DNA of 64,000 bases from Demequina silvatica (GTDB lineage: Bacteria > Actinomycetota > Actinomycetes > Actinomycetales > Demequinaceae): the NCBI RefSeq assembly GCF_000971215.1, contig NZ_BBMA01000003.1, positions 1 through 64,000 of the forward strand, given 5' to 3'. The position numbers and the translations under genes are program-made. This document shows positions 28,894 through 39,439 of the stretch, piece after piece; position 1 is the stretch's first letter, and each line of letters begins with the position of its first letter. The notes beneath the pieces are model-generated. The model was not told where the DNA came from, ran no database searches, and saw only the letters and a program-made list of their open reading frames with translations.

Positions 28894-29763
28894 TTAGCCC
28901 AGGACCGGGACGTCGGCGGCCTCGGAGAGCCACTCGGTCTCGAGGTCAGCGAGCGTGCCGTCCTCGGTGAGGGCGTCCACGGCGGCGGTCACGGGCGCGG
29001 TGAGCGCGGAGCCCAGCGGCAGGACGATGCCGAACTCGTCGCCGCCCTCGTTGCCCTCGAACTGGCCCACGATGGTGCCGTTGTCGACCTCGACGTACGC
29101 GGAGTAGAAGGCGCCCGGCAGGTCGGTGACGAACGCGTCGATCTGGCCGGCGTTGAGCGCGCCCACCACGTCGGCGACGGAGTTGAAGACCTGGACGTTC
29201 TCCTCGCCCAGCTTCTCGACCGCGACGTCGTAGGAGGTGGTGCCCACCGCGACGCCGACCAGCTGGCCCCCGAGGTCCTCGACCGAGGCGGCCTCGGCGG
29301 CGTCCGTGCCGTCCACCGCGACCAGCGCCTGCGACGTCACGTAGTACGGGCTGGAGAAGTCCACCGCGGTCTTGCGCTCCTCGGTGATGGAGAACTGCTG
29401 GATGTTGAGGTCCCAGTCCTTCGCGCCCGGCGCGATCGCCGAGTCGAACGAGGAGCGGACCCACACCACGTCCTCGGCCGCGAAGCCGAGCTCCTCGGCG
29501 ACCGCGTACGCGACGGCGGCCTCGAAGCCCTCGCCCGACTCGGGGTCGTCGTTGATGACCCACGGCTCGTAGGCGGGCTCGCCCGTCGCGATGGTGAGCT
29601 TGCCCTCGGTGAGGGTCTCGAGCGCGACCTCGGTGGGCTCCGCGGAGGCGGACGCCGAGCCGGCGCCGGTGGCCTCGGGCTCCGAAGAGGAGCAGCCCGC
29701 CATCATCAGCGCGGACAGGGCGGTCGTCGCGATCAGGCCGGCGCGCACACGTGTGCTGGTCAT
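28894..29763 (-). CDS. Polar amino acid ABC transporter, substrate-binding lipoprotein
   Basis: A 289-residue family 3 solute-binding protein. The signal peptide ends with LMMAGC, followed by a Ser/Glu/Ala-rich linker, so it is lipid-anchored outside the membrane. The two-lobe domain has GKLTIATGEPAYEPWVINDD, IQQFSITEERKTAVDFSSPY and GVAVGTTSYDVAVEKL, typical of glutamate/glutamine or other amino acid binders. ATG 29763 has GAGGAG upstream; an earlier in-frame start is rejected. A TAGACT -10 lies at 29828-29823. First gene of its operon. Confidence 0.93.
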   Translation of the reverse strand: MTSTRVRAGLIATTALSALMMAGCSSSEPEATGAGSASASAEPTEVALETLTEGKLTIATGEPAYEPWVINDDPESGEGFEAAVAYAVAEELGFAAEDVVWVRSSFDSAIAPGAKDWDLNIQQFSITEERKTAVDFSSPYYVTSQALVAVDGTDAAEAASVEDLGGQLVGVAVGTTSYDVAVEKLGEENVQVFNSVADVVGALNAGQIDAFVTDLPGAFYSAYVEVDNGTIVGQFEGNEGGDEFGIVLPLGSALTAPVTAAVDALTEDGTLADLETEWLSEAADVPVLG

Positions 29764-29822
29764 GGGTGCTCCTCGAAAGGGTTCAGGGGATGGGTGACGG
29801 CCAGCGGCGGCCGCGAGGCCAC

Positions 29823-29828
29823 AGTCTA
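29823..29828 (-). promoter_or_regulatory. -10 hexamer TAGACT for the amino acid importer operon
   Basis: TAGACT on the minus strand lies 60 nt before the lipoprotein ATG. No clear -35 is seen. The rest of the 127-bp gap holds a short GATATC palindrome and a 10-bp direct repeat at the DUF985 stop. Confidence 0.45.
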
Positions 29829-29890
29829 CCGGCCACGATGCGATATCGGTGCCCACATGGTGAGACGCGGACGAGCGCTCAGGCGAGCGG

Positions 29891-30325
29891 TCAGGCGAGC
29901 CGCCAGTCGGCGAAGTCGAAGCCCGGCGACACCACGCAGCTCACGAGCACCTCCTCCGCGGCGACCAGGCGCGCCGCCTGCCACACCCCGGCGGGCACCA
30001 GGCACTGCGCCACCTGCCCCGCGCCCAGGTCGGGGCCCAGGACCACGGCGACCGGCGCATCGTCCGGCGTCTCTCCCGACCCGCCCAGCCGCAGCTCGAG
30101 CGTGCCGGGGCCGTGCCACAGCCACATCTCGTCGGAGGTGACCACGTGCCACGCGCTCTCCTCGCCGGGGGTGAGGAGGTAGTGGATGATCGTCGCGGCA
30201 GGGCGCTCGCCGCCCGCGGTGTCGACCGGCATGCGTGACGTGTAGGTGCGGCGGAACCAGCCGCCCTCGGGGTGCGCCTCGAGGCCCAGCAGCGCGGCGG
30301 TGGCGGGGACGGGGACGGCGGTCAT
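29891..30325 (-). CDS. DUF985 cupin-fold protein
   Basis: A 144-residue cupin of the DUF985 family. LEAHPEGGWFRRTYTS, ATIIHYLLTPGEESAWHVV, DEMWLWHGPGTLEL and VSCVVSPGFDFADWRL are the family blocks; the His residues line the barrel but metal binding is not certain. The function is unknown. The ATG overlaps the stop of the amidohydrolase by 4 bp, so it is the third gene of a tight operon with a deaminase-like and a SAH-hydrolase-like protein, and a role in the same nucleoside chemistry is possible. One loop has a degenerate 12-mer (PDDAPVA). Confidence 0.88.
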   Translation of the reverse strand: MTAVPVPATAALLGLEAHPEGGWFRRTYTSRMPVDTAGGERPAATIIHYLLTPGEESAWHVVTSDEMWLWHGPGTLELRLGGSGETPDDAPVAVVLGPDLGAGQVAQCLVPAGVWQAARLVAAEEVLVSCVVSPGFDFADWRLA

Positions 30326-31626
30326 GAGGCGACTCCGGTGTGCTCGGTGAAGGCGGGCTGCGCGACGCGGACCTGGCCGGAGATCACGGTGGCGGCGGCG
30401 CGGCCCGCGCCAGCCGTCACCAGGGCCTCGACCGTGGAGCCCACGTCCGTGACGGGCACGTCGAAGAACGCGAGGTCCGCCCGCGCGCCCACCGCGAGGT
30501 ACCCGGTGCGGTCGGGGCCCACGTCGAGGCCCATCGCGTGCGCGCCGCCCAGGGTGGCGGCGGACAGCAGTCGCTCCGCGAGGTCCGCGTTCGCGTAGCC
30601 CTGGGCCCGCGCGATCCGGTAGAGCTCCGCGACGTCCGCCATGAGGTCCAGCGACGGCGAGCTCGACAGCGAGTCCGTGCCCACCGCGATGGGGCTGCCC
30701 TCGGACAGGTAGGCGGCGACGGGCGGCTCATCGAGCCCGATCACCGCGTTCGAGCGCGGGCACAGCGCCACCGACGTGCCGCGCGCCCGCAGGATCGCGC
30801 GGTCGCGCTCGCTCATGTACACGCCGTGCGCGATGTGGCAGTCCGGACCCAGGACGCCGAGGTGGTCCACATAGTCCGTGGCGGAGGTGCCGTAGCCCGC
30901 GTGGCGCAGCTCGTGCAGCGAGGCCAGGCCGCGCAGCTGCCACGGCTCGGTCGCGGCGTGCGCGAACTCCCGCTCGATCGCCGACTCGCCCAGGTGGATG
31001 TGGATCCGGCTGCCCCGCTCGCGCACGATGTCCGGGATCTCCAGCAGCGGCGCGATCTCCAGCGAGTACGGCGCGTGCGGCGACAGCCCGGTGCCGGGAG
31101 GGGAGGGGAGCGCGTCGAGCGCGGCCTCGACCTGCGCGCGGCCCCGCTCGACCCACTCCTCGTTGGTCCAGTCGATGACCTCCCAGTAGGTGATGCCGTG
31201 CAGGCCCGCGTCGTGCAGCGCGCGCATCGCCTCGAGGTCCGTCACCACGTCCGCGACGGCGGTGGTGCCCGCCTCGAGCATCATGCGCGCGCCGGCGGCG
31301 GCGTCCGCGGCCCAGTCGTGGGGGCGGGCGTAGACCGGGTTGAAGCCCTTGGCCCAGGACTCGAAGCCCTGGTAGCTGCCCCGTCCCACCTCGGCCATGC
31401 CGGTGTACTGCAGGTGGGTGTGCGCGTTCACGAGCCCGGGCATCAGCACGCCCGGCCAGTGGACGTGATGCGCGTCCAGGCCGCGCTCCGCGAGCGAGCC
31501 GGCGACCCAGCGCCGCTCGCCCACGTGCAGGATCCGCCCGTCGCGCACCGCGATCGCGCCGTCCACGATCGGCGGCGCCGTCACCGGCACCACCAGCGCC
31601 GCGGAGTAGAGGACCACGCCGCTCAT
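30322..31626 (-). CDS. Amidohydrolase, nucleoside/S-adenosylhomocysteine-deaminase-like
   Basis: A 434-residue metal-dependent amidohydrolase of the TrzA/MtaD subgroup. The metal ligands are in GLVNAHTHLQYTGM (two His), IHIHLGESA (His), HGVYMSERD (His) and VGTDSLSSSPSLD (Asp); SPHAPYSL is the substrate-loop motif. The family deaminates adenine-type nucleosides (SAH, MTA, adenosine, aminofutalosine). Its 4-bp overlap with the SAH-hydrolase-like gene suggests SAH or a related nucleoside as substrate. The ATG is at 31626. Aminofutalosine deaminase is the main alternative, but no menaquinone genes are near. Confidence 0.8.
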   Translation of the reverse strand: MSGVVLYSAALVVPVTAPPIVDGAIAVRDGRILHVGERRWVAGSLAERGLDAHHVHWPGVLMPGLVNAHTHLQYTGMAEVGRGSYQGFESWAKGFNPVYARPHDWAADAAAGARMMLEAGTTAVADVVTDLEAMRALHDAGLHGITYWEVIDWTNEEWVERGRAQVEAALDALPSPPGTGLSPHAPYSLEIAPLLEIPDIVRERGSRIHIHLGESAIEREFAHAATEPWQLRGLASLHELRHAGYGTSATDYVDHLGVLGPDCHIAHGVYMSERDRAILRARGTSVALCPRSNAVIGLDEPPVAAYLSEGSPIAVGTDSLSSSPSLDLMADVAELYRIARAQGYANADLAERLLSAATLGGAHAMGLDVGPDRTGYLAVGARADLAFFDVPVTDVGSTVEALVTAGAGRAAATVISGQVRVAQPAFTEHTGVAS

Positions 31627-33098
31627 GCGCGGGGGTCCCGGTAGCGGCGCGAGCGCCAGTCGGCGTCGCCGGGGGACGATGCGCCGGCCGGGTCCGCGTC
31701 GACCTCCAGCCCGCGCGCGGCGGCGGCGGTCGCGGCGACGTGGGCGACAGCGTCGCCGGGGAGGGCGTGCACCCCGATCGCGGGCCGCGTCTCCACCAGG
31801 TGCCGGATGGCCGCGAGCTGCGTCGCGAAGGACAGGTCCATGATCTCGATCGGGTTGCCCTCCGCGGCGGTGACGTTGATGCACCCGCCGCGGTCCAGGA
31901 CCAGCGTGCCGCGCTCGACGTCCACGTCGAGGTGGGGCACCCGGGCGCCCGCCACCGCGACCGGCTCGAGCACGTCGGGCTCGAGGTCGATCTCGCCCGG
32001 CACACCCCCGGCCACCGCGACCATCGCCGCGAGCGACAGCAGCTCGCGGGTGATGGTGCCCGCGACCCCGGTGCACGAGACCACCAGCGCGCCCTGCGCG
32101 AGGTCCTCGGCGCGTCCCACCGGATAGCCGTCGTGCGCCGCGAGCAGCGCGCGCAGCGGGTCGATCTCCGCGACGCTCACCTGCGCGCCCAGCGCCGCGA
32201 GGTGGGCCGCCACCCCGACGCCCACCGGGCCGTAGCCGATCACCAGCACGGGCAGGTCGCGCACCGTCGCGTCGACGTTCTCGATGAGGTCCGCGATCGC
32301 GAACACGCAGCTCTGACCCGTGCCGTAGCGGTTGTCGAAGCCCGTCTTGGTGGCCGCGTCGTTGACCGCGACCACGGGGGTCGCGAGCACCCCGGACGCC
32401 GCCATCGCACGCAGCGGCGTGAGCCCGGACGTGGTCTCCTCGGTGACCCCGATCCAGCGCGCGACCAGCTCGGGAGCGGCCTCGTGGGCGAGTCGCACCA
32501 GGTGGGAGCCGTCGTCGACCACCACGTCGAAGCCCCGGCGCAGCCACCCGAGCGCGGCCTCGCGCTCCGCCTCGCCCGACAGGGAGGCGTCCGCGTCCAC
32601 CACGACACCCCGTGACCGCAGCGCCTCCGCCACGGCCGCGTCCGTCTCGTCCGGATGCGCGTACACCGCGACCTCAGCGCCCGCGTCGCGCAGCAGCAGC
32701 GCGAGGTTCGCGGTCTTGGGCTCGAGCGTCATCGACACCCCGATCCGCAGGCCCGCCACCGTCCCGGCGTCCGCGAGCTCGCGGGCGAGCGCCGTCGACA
32801 CCGGCATGTGGGCGCGCGCGAAGTCCAGCCGGCCCCCGGCGTCCCCGCGCGAACCCAGCGGACGCCCGCCCAGGGCGAGCGCCGCATCGTCCCCCCGCAC
32901 GTCGATGTCGAGGACGTCGGGGCCCTCGGACTCGACCAGGAGCGCGCCGAGCGCGCGGGCCATGCCCGCGACGGCGAGCGCGGTGGCGGTGTCCTCCTCC
33001 TCGGCGCTCACGCGCACCGGCCGGCCGGCGATGAGGAGGTTGGTCTCGCGGGCGAAGCGGCGCAGGATCCGCTCGGCGGTCGCGTGCGGGTCGGTCAT
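31623..33098 (-). CDS. Divergent S-adenosylhomocysteine hydrolase-like protein
   Basis: A 491-residue AdoHcy hydrolase-family protein. Conserved blocks are VVDDGSHL, GVTEETTSGL, NDAATKTGFDNRYG (Lys, Asp, Asn of the active site), the NAD fold GYGPVGVGVAAHL and NVTAAEGNPIEIMDLSFATQ. By eye, residues equivalent to His55, Cys195 and His353 of the human enzyme are Ser, Thr and Asn, and the C-terminal KPxHYRY-type NAD-lid motif is absent. About 100 N-terminal residues are extra. A different nucleoside, for example S-inosylhomocysteine, is plausible given the deaminase encoded next door. TAGACT lies 8 nt before the ATG at 33098. Two 12-mer copies occur, one at each end of the gene. Confidence 0.8.
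   Translation of the reverse strand: MTDPHATAERILRRFARETNLLIAGRPVRVSAEEEDTATALAVAGMARALGALLVESEGPDVLDIDVRGDDAALALGGRPLGSRGDAGGRLDFARAHMPVSTALARELADAGTVAGLRIGVSMTLEPKTANLALLLRDAGAEVAVYAHPDETDAAVAEALRSRGVVVDADASLSGEAEREAALGWLRRGFDVVVDDGSHLVRLAHEAAPELVARWIGVTEETTSGLTPLRAMAASGVLATPVVAVNDAATKTGFDNRYGTGQSCVFAIADLIENVDATVRDLPVLVIGYGPVGVGVAAHLAALGAQVSVAEIDPLRALLAAHDGYPVGRAEDLAQGALVVSCTGVAGTITRELLSLAAMVAVAGGVPGEIDLEPDVLEPVAVAGARVPHLDVDVERGTLVLDRGGCINVTAAEGNPIEIMDLSFATQLAAIRHLVETRPAIGVHALPGDAVAHVAATAAAARGLEVDADPAGASSPGDADWRSRRYRDPRA
31672..31683 (+). repeat. Dispersed 12-mer, exact copy
   Basis: In the disordered C-terminal tail of the SAH-hydrolase-like protein, read ASSP. The tail shares the eight residues DPAGASSP with the AI-2E tail at the other copy (51-62). 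Confidence 0.85.
32883..32894 (-). repeat. Dispersed 12-mer, exact copy
   Basis: Second copy in the SAH-hydrolase-like gene, in its extra N-terminal region, read GDDAA. Confidence 0.8.
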
Positions 33099-33106
33099 GG
33101 TCCACC

Positions 33107-33112
33107 AGTCTA
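33107..33112 (-). promoter_or_regulatory. -10 hexamer TAGACT for the SAH-hydrolase-like operon
   Basis: TAGACT on the minus strand ends 8 nt before the ATG at 33098, so the message has almost no leader. A TAGGAT hexamer at 33139-33144 faces the other way for mfd. Confidence 0.5.
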
Positions 33113-33138
33113 GGAGCGGCGGTGTCGGACGCCGTGCC

Positions 33139-33144
33139 TAGGAT
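33139..33144 (+). promoter_or_regulatory. -10 hexamer TAGGAT for mfd
   Basis: TAGGAT predicts a start of transcription near 33151 and a leader of about 40 nt that carries the GGAGG site used at GTG 33191. Confidence 0.45.
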
Positions 33145-33190
33145 GGATCCGCCGGATTTCCCGGTCGCTCGGCATGCCCTGGAGGCCCAC

Positions 33191-36100
33191 GTGAGCACTG
33201 TCCCGCCGCTGTCCCCGCTCCTCGGAGCGTGGGCGGACGCCCGCCTGGGCGACGCCGTGCACGTCCACGCGCCCTCGGTGGCGGCTCCGCCGCTGCTCGC
33301 GCACGCGGCGGGCGCGGGCGGCGGGGCGATCCTGGCGGTCACGGCGACCGGCGGCGACGCGGAGAAGCTCGAGTCCGCGCTCGCGGCCTACCTCGACCCG
33401 CGCACCGTCGCGGTGTTCCCCAGCTGGGAGACGCTCCCGCACGAGCGCCTGAGCCCCCGCTCCGACACCGTCGCCCGCCGCCTCGCGACCCTGCGCCGCC
33501 TCGCCCACCCCGAGCGCGCCGCGGAGGAGAGCGGCCTGCCGCCGCTGCGCGTGGTGGTCGCCCCGCTGCGCGCGATCCTCCAGCCCCTGGTCCCCGGCAT
33601 CGCGGACCTCGAGCCCGTGCTGCTGCGCGTGGGCGACGAGCGCGACCTCACCGACCTCACCGGGGCGCTCGCGGCCGCCGCCTACACCCGCGTCGACATG
33701 GTCGAGCGGCGCGGCGAGTTCGCCGTCCGCGGCGGGATCGTCGACGTGTTCCCGCCCACCGAGCCGCACCCGGTGCGCGTCGAGTTCTTCGGCGACGAGG
33801 TCGAGTCGCTGCGCTCGTTCTCCGTCGCGGACCAGCGCTCGCTGGAGCCGGTGGACCGCCTGTGGGCCCCGCCGTGCCGCGAGCTGCTCCTCACCGAGGA
33901 CGTGCGCGCCCGCGCCGCGAGCCTCATCGACACCAACCCCGCGGCCGCCGACATGCTCGCGCGCATCGCCGACGGCCACGCCGTCGAGGGCATGGAGTCC
34001 CTCATCCCCGCGCTCCTCACCCGCCTGCAGCCGGTGACGGACGTGCTGCCGCGCGACACCCGGATCGTCGCCCTCGAGCCCGAGCGCCTCGCCCGCCGCG
34101 CCGAGGACCTCCAGCGCACCGCGCAGGAGTTCCTCGCCGCCGCGTGGGTGAGCGCGACCGCCGGCGCCGACGCGCCGCTCGAGACGCAGGGCGCCTTCCT
34201 GTCGCTCGACGAGGTCCAGGAGTCCGCCGAGGATCGCGGGCTCGGCTGGACCACCGTGGGCCCGTTCGGCGCGCACGGCGCCGTCGAGACCGGCATCGCC
34301 GAGCTCGAGGACCACCGCGGCAGGCTCGCCGCCGCGCTCGAGGCCGTGCGCGCCCGCCTGGGCGACGGCTGGCGCGTGGTGATCGCTGCGGCCGGCATCG
34401 GCAGCGCGCACCGGATAGTCGAGCAGTGCGCCGAGGCCGACCTTCCGGCCCGCGTCGCCGCCACGGGGGACGATGCGGACGCCGGGGTCGTCGCCGTCCT
34501 CGCGGGCGTCGACGGCGGCGGCTTCGAGGTGGCCGAGGCGAAGGTCATGGTGCTCCACGAGTCCGACCTCACGGGCCGCTCCGCCTCCGCCGCCGGCCCC
34601 AAGGTCAAGGTGCCCAGCCGCCGCCGCACCGCCGTGGACCCGCTGCAGCTGCGCCCCGGCGACTTCGTGGTCCACTCCGCGCACGGCGTCGGGCGCTTCG
34701 TGGAGCTCACCAAGCGCACCGTCCGCGGCGTCGAGCGCGAGTACCTGGTGATCGAGTACGCGCCCTCGAAGCGCGGCGGCCCCGGCGACCGCCTGTCCGT
34801 CCCCACGGACCAGCTGGACCTCATCACCAAGTACGTGGGCGGCGAGACCCCGTCCGTGAACAAGATGGGCGGCGCGGACTGGGCCAAGACCAAGGGCAAG
34901 GCGCGCAAGGCGGTCAAGGAGATCGCCGCCGAGCTGATCCGCCTCTACAGCGCCCGCATGGCGACCAAGGGTCGCGAGTTCGGCCCCGATACCCCGTGGC
35001 AGCGCGAGCTCGAGGAGTCCTTCGCGTTCGTCGAGACGCCCGACCAGCTGTCGACCATCGACGAGGTCAAGCTCGACATGGAGAAGGGCGTGCCCATGGA
35101 CCGCCTGGTGTGCGGGGACGTGGGCTTCGGCAAGACGGAGATCGCGGTGCGCGCCGCCTTCAAGGCCATCCAGGACGGCACCCAGGTTGCGATCCTGTGC
35201 CCCACCACGCTGCTGGTGAAGCAGCACGTCGACACGTTCTCCGAGCGGTTCGCCCAGTTCCCCGTCAAGGTCGCGGCGCTGTCCCGCTTCCAGACGGACA
35301 AGGAGGCCAAGGAGATCATCGACGGCCTCGCCGAGGGCACCATCGACCTGGTGGTCGGCACGCACCGCCTCATCACCGGCTCGGTGCGGTTCAAGGACCT
35401 CGGGCTGATCATCATCGACGAGGAGCAGCGGTTCGGCGTCGAGCACAAGGAGACCCTCAAGGCGCTCCGGACGGACGTCGACGTGCTCGCGATGTCCGCC
35501 ACCCCGATCCCGCGCACGCTCGAGATGGCCGTCACCGGCATCCGCGAGATGTCGACGCTCGCGACCCCGCCCGAGGAGCGCCACCCGATCCTCACCTACG
35601 TGGGCCCGCACGAGGACGCCCAGGTGATCGCCGCGATCCGCCGCGAGCTGCTGCGCGACGGCCAGGTGTTCTACATCCACAACTCCGTCAAGACCATCAC
35701 CCGCGCGGCGCTCAAGCTGGGCGAGCTGGTGCCGGAGGCTCGCATCGCGGTCGCGCACGGCCAGATGAGCGAGAAGCAGCTCGAGCAGGTGATCGTCGAC
35801 TACTACGACAAGAAGTACGACGTGCTGGTCTGCACCACCATCGTCGAGACCGGCCTCGACATCTCCAACGCCAACACCCTCATCGTGGAACGCGCGGACA
35901 CGTTCGGTCTGTCCCAGCTCCACCAGCTGCGCGGCCGCGTGGGCCGCGGGCGCGAGCGGGCCTACGCCTACTTCCTCTACCCGCCGGACCGCACCCTCAC
36001 CGAGACGGCGCACGACCGGCTCCAGACCATCGCCGCCAACACCGACCTCGGCTCGGGCATGGCCGTCGCGATGAAGGACCTCGAGATCCGCGGCGCGGGC

Positions 36101-36679
36101 AACCTGCTGGGCGCGGAGCAGTCGGGCCACATCGAGGGCGTCGGCTTCGACCTCTACATCCGCATGGTGGGCGAGGCGGTCGCGGGCTTCCGCGGCGAGG
36201 AGGTCGAGGAGCGCGCGCCCATGACGGTGGACCTGCCCATCGACGCGCACATCCCCGAGTCCTACATCGAGCACGAGCGGCTGCGCCTCGAGGCGTACCG
36301 CAAGATCGCCGACGCGGACGCCGAGGACACGCTCGCCCAGATCGAGGAGGAGCTCGACGACCGCTACGGCGCCCTGCCCGAGCCCGTCGCCAACCTCCTC
36401 GCGGTCGCCCGCCTGCGCCTCGAGCTGCGCGCCGCCGGCATCCACGACGTGGTCGCGCAGGGCAAGCTCATCCGCTTCAGCCCGCTCGAGCTGCCCGACT
36501 CCGCGGCCATGCGCATCACGCGCCTGTTCCCCGGCACGCTCATCAAGCCGGCCGTGCGCCAGGTGCTGGTCCCCGCCCCCATGACCGCCCGCCTGGGCGG
36601 CAAGCCCGTCGAGGGCCTCGAGGTGCTCGACTGGGTGCGGACGGTCCTCCAGGCCACCCGTGCTCCGGTGGCCTCGTGA
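33191..36679 (+). CDS. mfd: Transcription-repair coupling factor
   Basis: A 1162-residue Mfd. It removes RNA polymerase stalled at DNA damage and recruits UvrA. The UvrB-like N-terminus has FPSWETLPHERLSPRSDTV. The RNAP-interacting domain is around GDFVVHSAHGVGRFVELTKR. The translocase has Walker A GDVGFGKTE, Walker B IIIDEEQRFG, motif III SATPIPRTLEMA and motif VI LRGRVGRGRERAYAYF, and the TRCF domain is C-terminal. GTG 33191 is chosen for its GGAGGCCCAC upstream; an in-frame GTG at 33122 would add 23 non-homologous residues. A 12-mer copy falls in the non-conserved linker before the RID, read GDDADA. The stop overlaps a possible GTG start of the lipoprotein gene. Confidence 0.96.
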   Translation: MSTVPPLSPLLGAWADARLGDAVHVHAPSVAAPPLLAHAAGAGGGAILAVTATGGDAEKLESALAAYLDPRTVAVFPSWETLPHERLSPRSDTVARRLATLRRLAHPERAAEESGLPPLRVVVAPLRAILQPLVPGIADLEPVLLRVGDERDLTDLTGALAAAAYTRVDMVERRGEFAVRGGIVDVFPPTEPHPVRVEFFGDEVESLRSFSVADQRSLEPVDRLWAPPCRELLLTEDVRARAASLIDTNPAAADMLARIADGHAVEGMESLIPALLTRLQPVTDVLPRDTRIVALEPERLARRAEDLQRTAQEFLAAAWVSATAGADAPLETQGAFLSLDEVQESAEDRGLGWTTVGPFGAHGAVETGIAELEDHRGRLAAALEAVRARLGDGWRVVIAAAGIGSAHRIVEQCAEADLPARVAATGDDADAGVVAVLAGVDGGGFEVAEAKVMVLHESDLTGRSASAAGPKVKVPSRRRTAVDPLQLRPGDFVVHSAHGVGRFVELTKRTVRGVEREYLVIEYAPSKRGGPGDRLSVPTDQLDLITKYVGGETPSVNKMGGADWAKTKGKARKAVKEIAAELIRLYSARMATKGREFGPDTPWQRELEESFAFVETPDQLSTIDEVKLDMEKGVPMDRLVCGDVGFGKTEIAVRAAFKAIQDGTQVAILCPTTLLVKQHVDTFSERFAQFPVKVAALSRFQTDKEAKEIIDGLAEGTIDLVVGTHRLITGSVRFKDLGLIIIDEEQRFGVEHKETLKALRTDVDVLAMSATPIPRTLEMAVTGIREMSTLATPPEERHPILTYVGPHEDAQVIAAIRRELLRDGQVFYIHNSVKTITRAALKLGELVPEARIAVAHGQMSEKQLEQVIVDYYDKKYDVLVCTTIVETGLDISNANTLIVERADTFGLSQLHQLRGRVGRGRERAYAYFLYPPDRTLTETAHDRLQTIAANTDLGSGMAVAMKDLEIRGAGNLLGAEQSGHIEGVGFDLYIRMVGEAVAGFRGEEVEERAPMTVDLPIDAHIPESYIEHERLRLEAYRKIADADAEDTLAQIEEELDDRYGALPEPVANLLAVARLRLELRAAGIHDVVAQGKLIRFSPLELPDSAAMRITRLFPGTLIKPAVRQVLVPAPMTARLGGKPVEGLEVLDWVRTVLQATRAPVAS
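34466..34477 (+). repeat. Dispersed 12-mer, exact copy
   Basis: In mfd, in a variable segment between the UvrB-like and RID domains, read TGDDADAG. Confidence 0.8.
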
Positions 36680-36686
36680 GCGACAT

Positions 36687-36692
36687 TAGGAT
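36687..36692 (+). promoter_or_regulatory. -10 hexamer TAGGAT before the lipoprotein gene
   Basis: TAGGAT ends 7 nt before ATG 36700 and supports that start and a leaderless transcript inside the mfd-mazG cluster. Confidence 0.4.
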
Positions 36693-36699
36693 GGCGGGC

Positions 36700-37318
36700 A
36701 TGACGTTCCGCCGACGCTTCGCCGTCCTCGCCGCATCGTCCCTCGTCCTCGCCGGCTGCGCCGTCCCCGGCCAGCCCGCCGCCCCCGGCGTCGCGGCGTC
36801 GTACCAGGGCGTCTCGGTCACCACCAGCGACCTCGACGCGCTCGCCGCGGACTGGGCGGAGGCCAGCCAGGGCCTGGTCACCCCCGACCGCCAGGAGCTC
36901 GCGACGTTCGCCGCGCTGGGCCCCGGCGCGCTCGAGGCCGCCAACCAGATCGCCGAGGACGCGGGCACCACGCTCGGCATCAATGACGGCAACGTGCGCA
37001 CCCTCGCGGAGAACTGGTTCGCGGGCGTGGGCGCGACGGACCCTGTGATCCCGGACAGCGTGGTCGAGTCGATGTCGAGCATGCTCGCGATCTACTTCGT
37101 GGTGGGCGGCGACCCGACGCTCGGCGCGCTCACCGAGATCGCGGAGGAGGTCCAGGCGGACGCGACGTTCTCGCCGCGCCTGGGCGAGTTCTCCACCGAC
37201 GCCCTCACCGTCTCGGTGGGCGAGGCGATGACCGCGGCCCAGGAGATGGCGGGCAACTACTACGTCGCCTTCGTCGAGGTCTCCGGTTTCGAGCCCACCA
37301 CCGCGCCCTGGGCGGCGC

Positions 37319-37326
<8 letters not shown>
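36700..37326 (+). CDS. Lipoprotein with possible SurA-N-like domain
   Basis: A 208-residue predicted lipoprotein. The signal peptide FRRRFAVLAASSLVLAGC has a perfect lipobox. The mature part begins with an Ala/Pro linker and VAASYQGVSVTTSDLDALAA, which resembles the start of SurA/PrsA N-terminal chaperone domains; the rest is helical with no catalytic motif. A lipoprotein gene lies at the same place in mycobacteria (LpqU, between mazG and eno). Starts at GTG 36676, ATG 36691 or ATG 36700 are in frame; the last gives the best signal peptide. The 3' end overlaps mazG by 8 bp. Confidence 0.75.
36732..36743 (-). repeat. Dispersed 12-mer, copy with one mismatch
   Basis: CGCATCGTCCCT in the signal-peptide codons of the lipoprotein (AASSL). 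Codon choice alone could give this match, so it is a weaker member. Confidence 0.5.
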
Positions 37327-39330
<2,004 letters not shown>

Positions 39331-39347
39331 GCGACCGCGCAGGCCTG

Positions 39348-39381
39348 GACGGGCGCGTCTCCCTCGGGAGGCGCGCCCGTT
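39348..39381 (+). terminator. Terminator of eno
   Basis: ACGGGCGCGTCTCC (39349-39362) pairs with GGAGGCGCGCCCGT (39367-39380) around a CTCG tetraloop, giving 14 bp with one G·T pair. A short T-containing run follows. Confidence 0.75.
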
Positions 39382-39427
39382 CCGCGTTCCCCCGGCGATT
39401 CGGTCCGCCCGGCCGCGGGACAGCCGG

Positions 39428-39433
39428 GACAAT
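39428..39433 (+). promoter_or_regulatory. Leaderless -10 hexamer GACAAT before the divIC-like gene
   Basis: GACAAT ends 6 nt before GTG 39440, and no ribosome-binding site is present. Confidence 0.45.
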
Positions 39434-39439
39434 GGCTGC

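Noticed and set aside
29879..29900. Tandem TCAGGCGAGC repeat at the DUF985 stop codon
   Set aside because: A single 10-bp duplication spaced 12 bp apart; it probably reflects slippage and has no evident function.
36676..36699. GTG 36676 as the start of the lipoprotein gene
   Set aside because: It overlaps the mfd stop like other coupled pairs here, but it puts eight extra polar residues ahead of a well-formed signal peptide, and ATG 36700 has a -10 hexamer 7 nt upstream.
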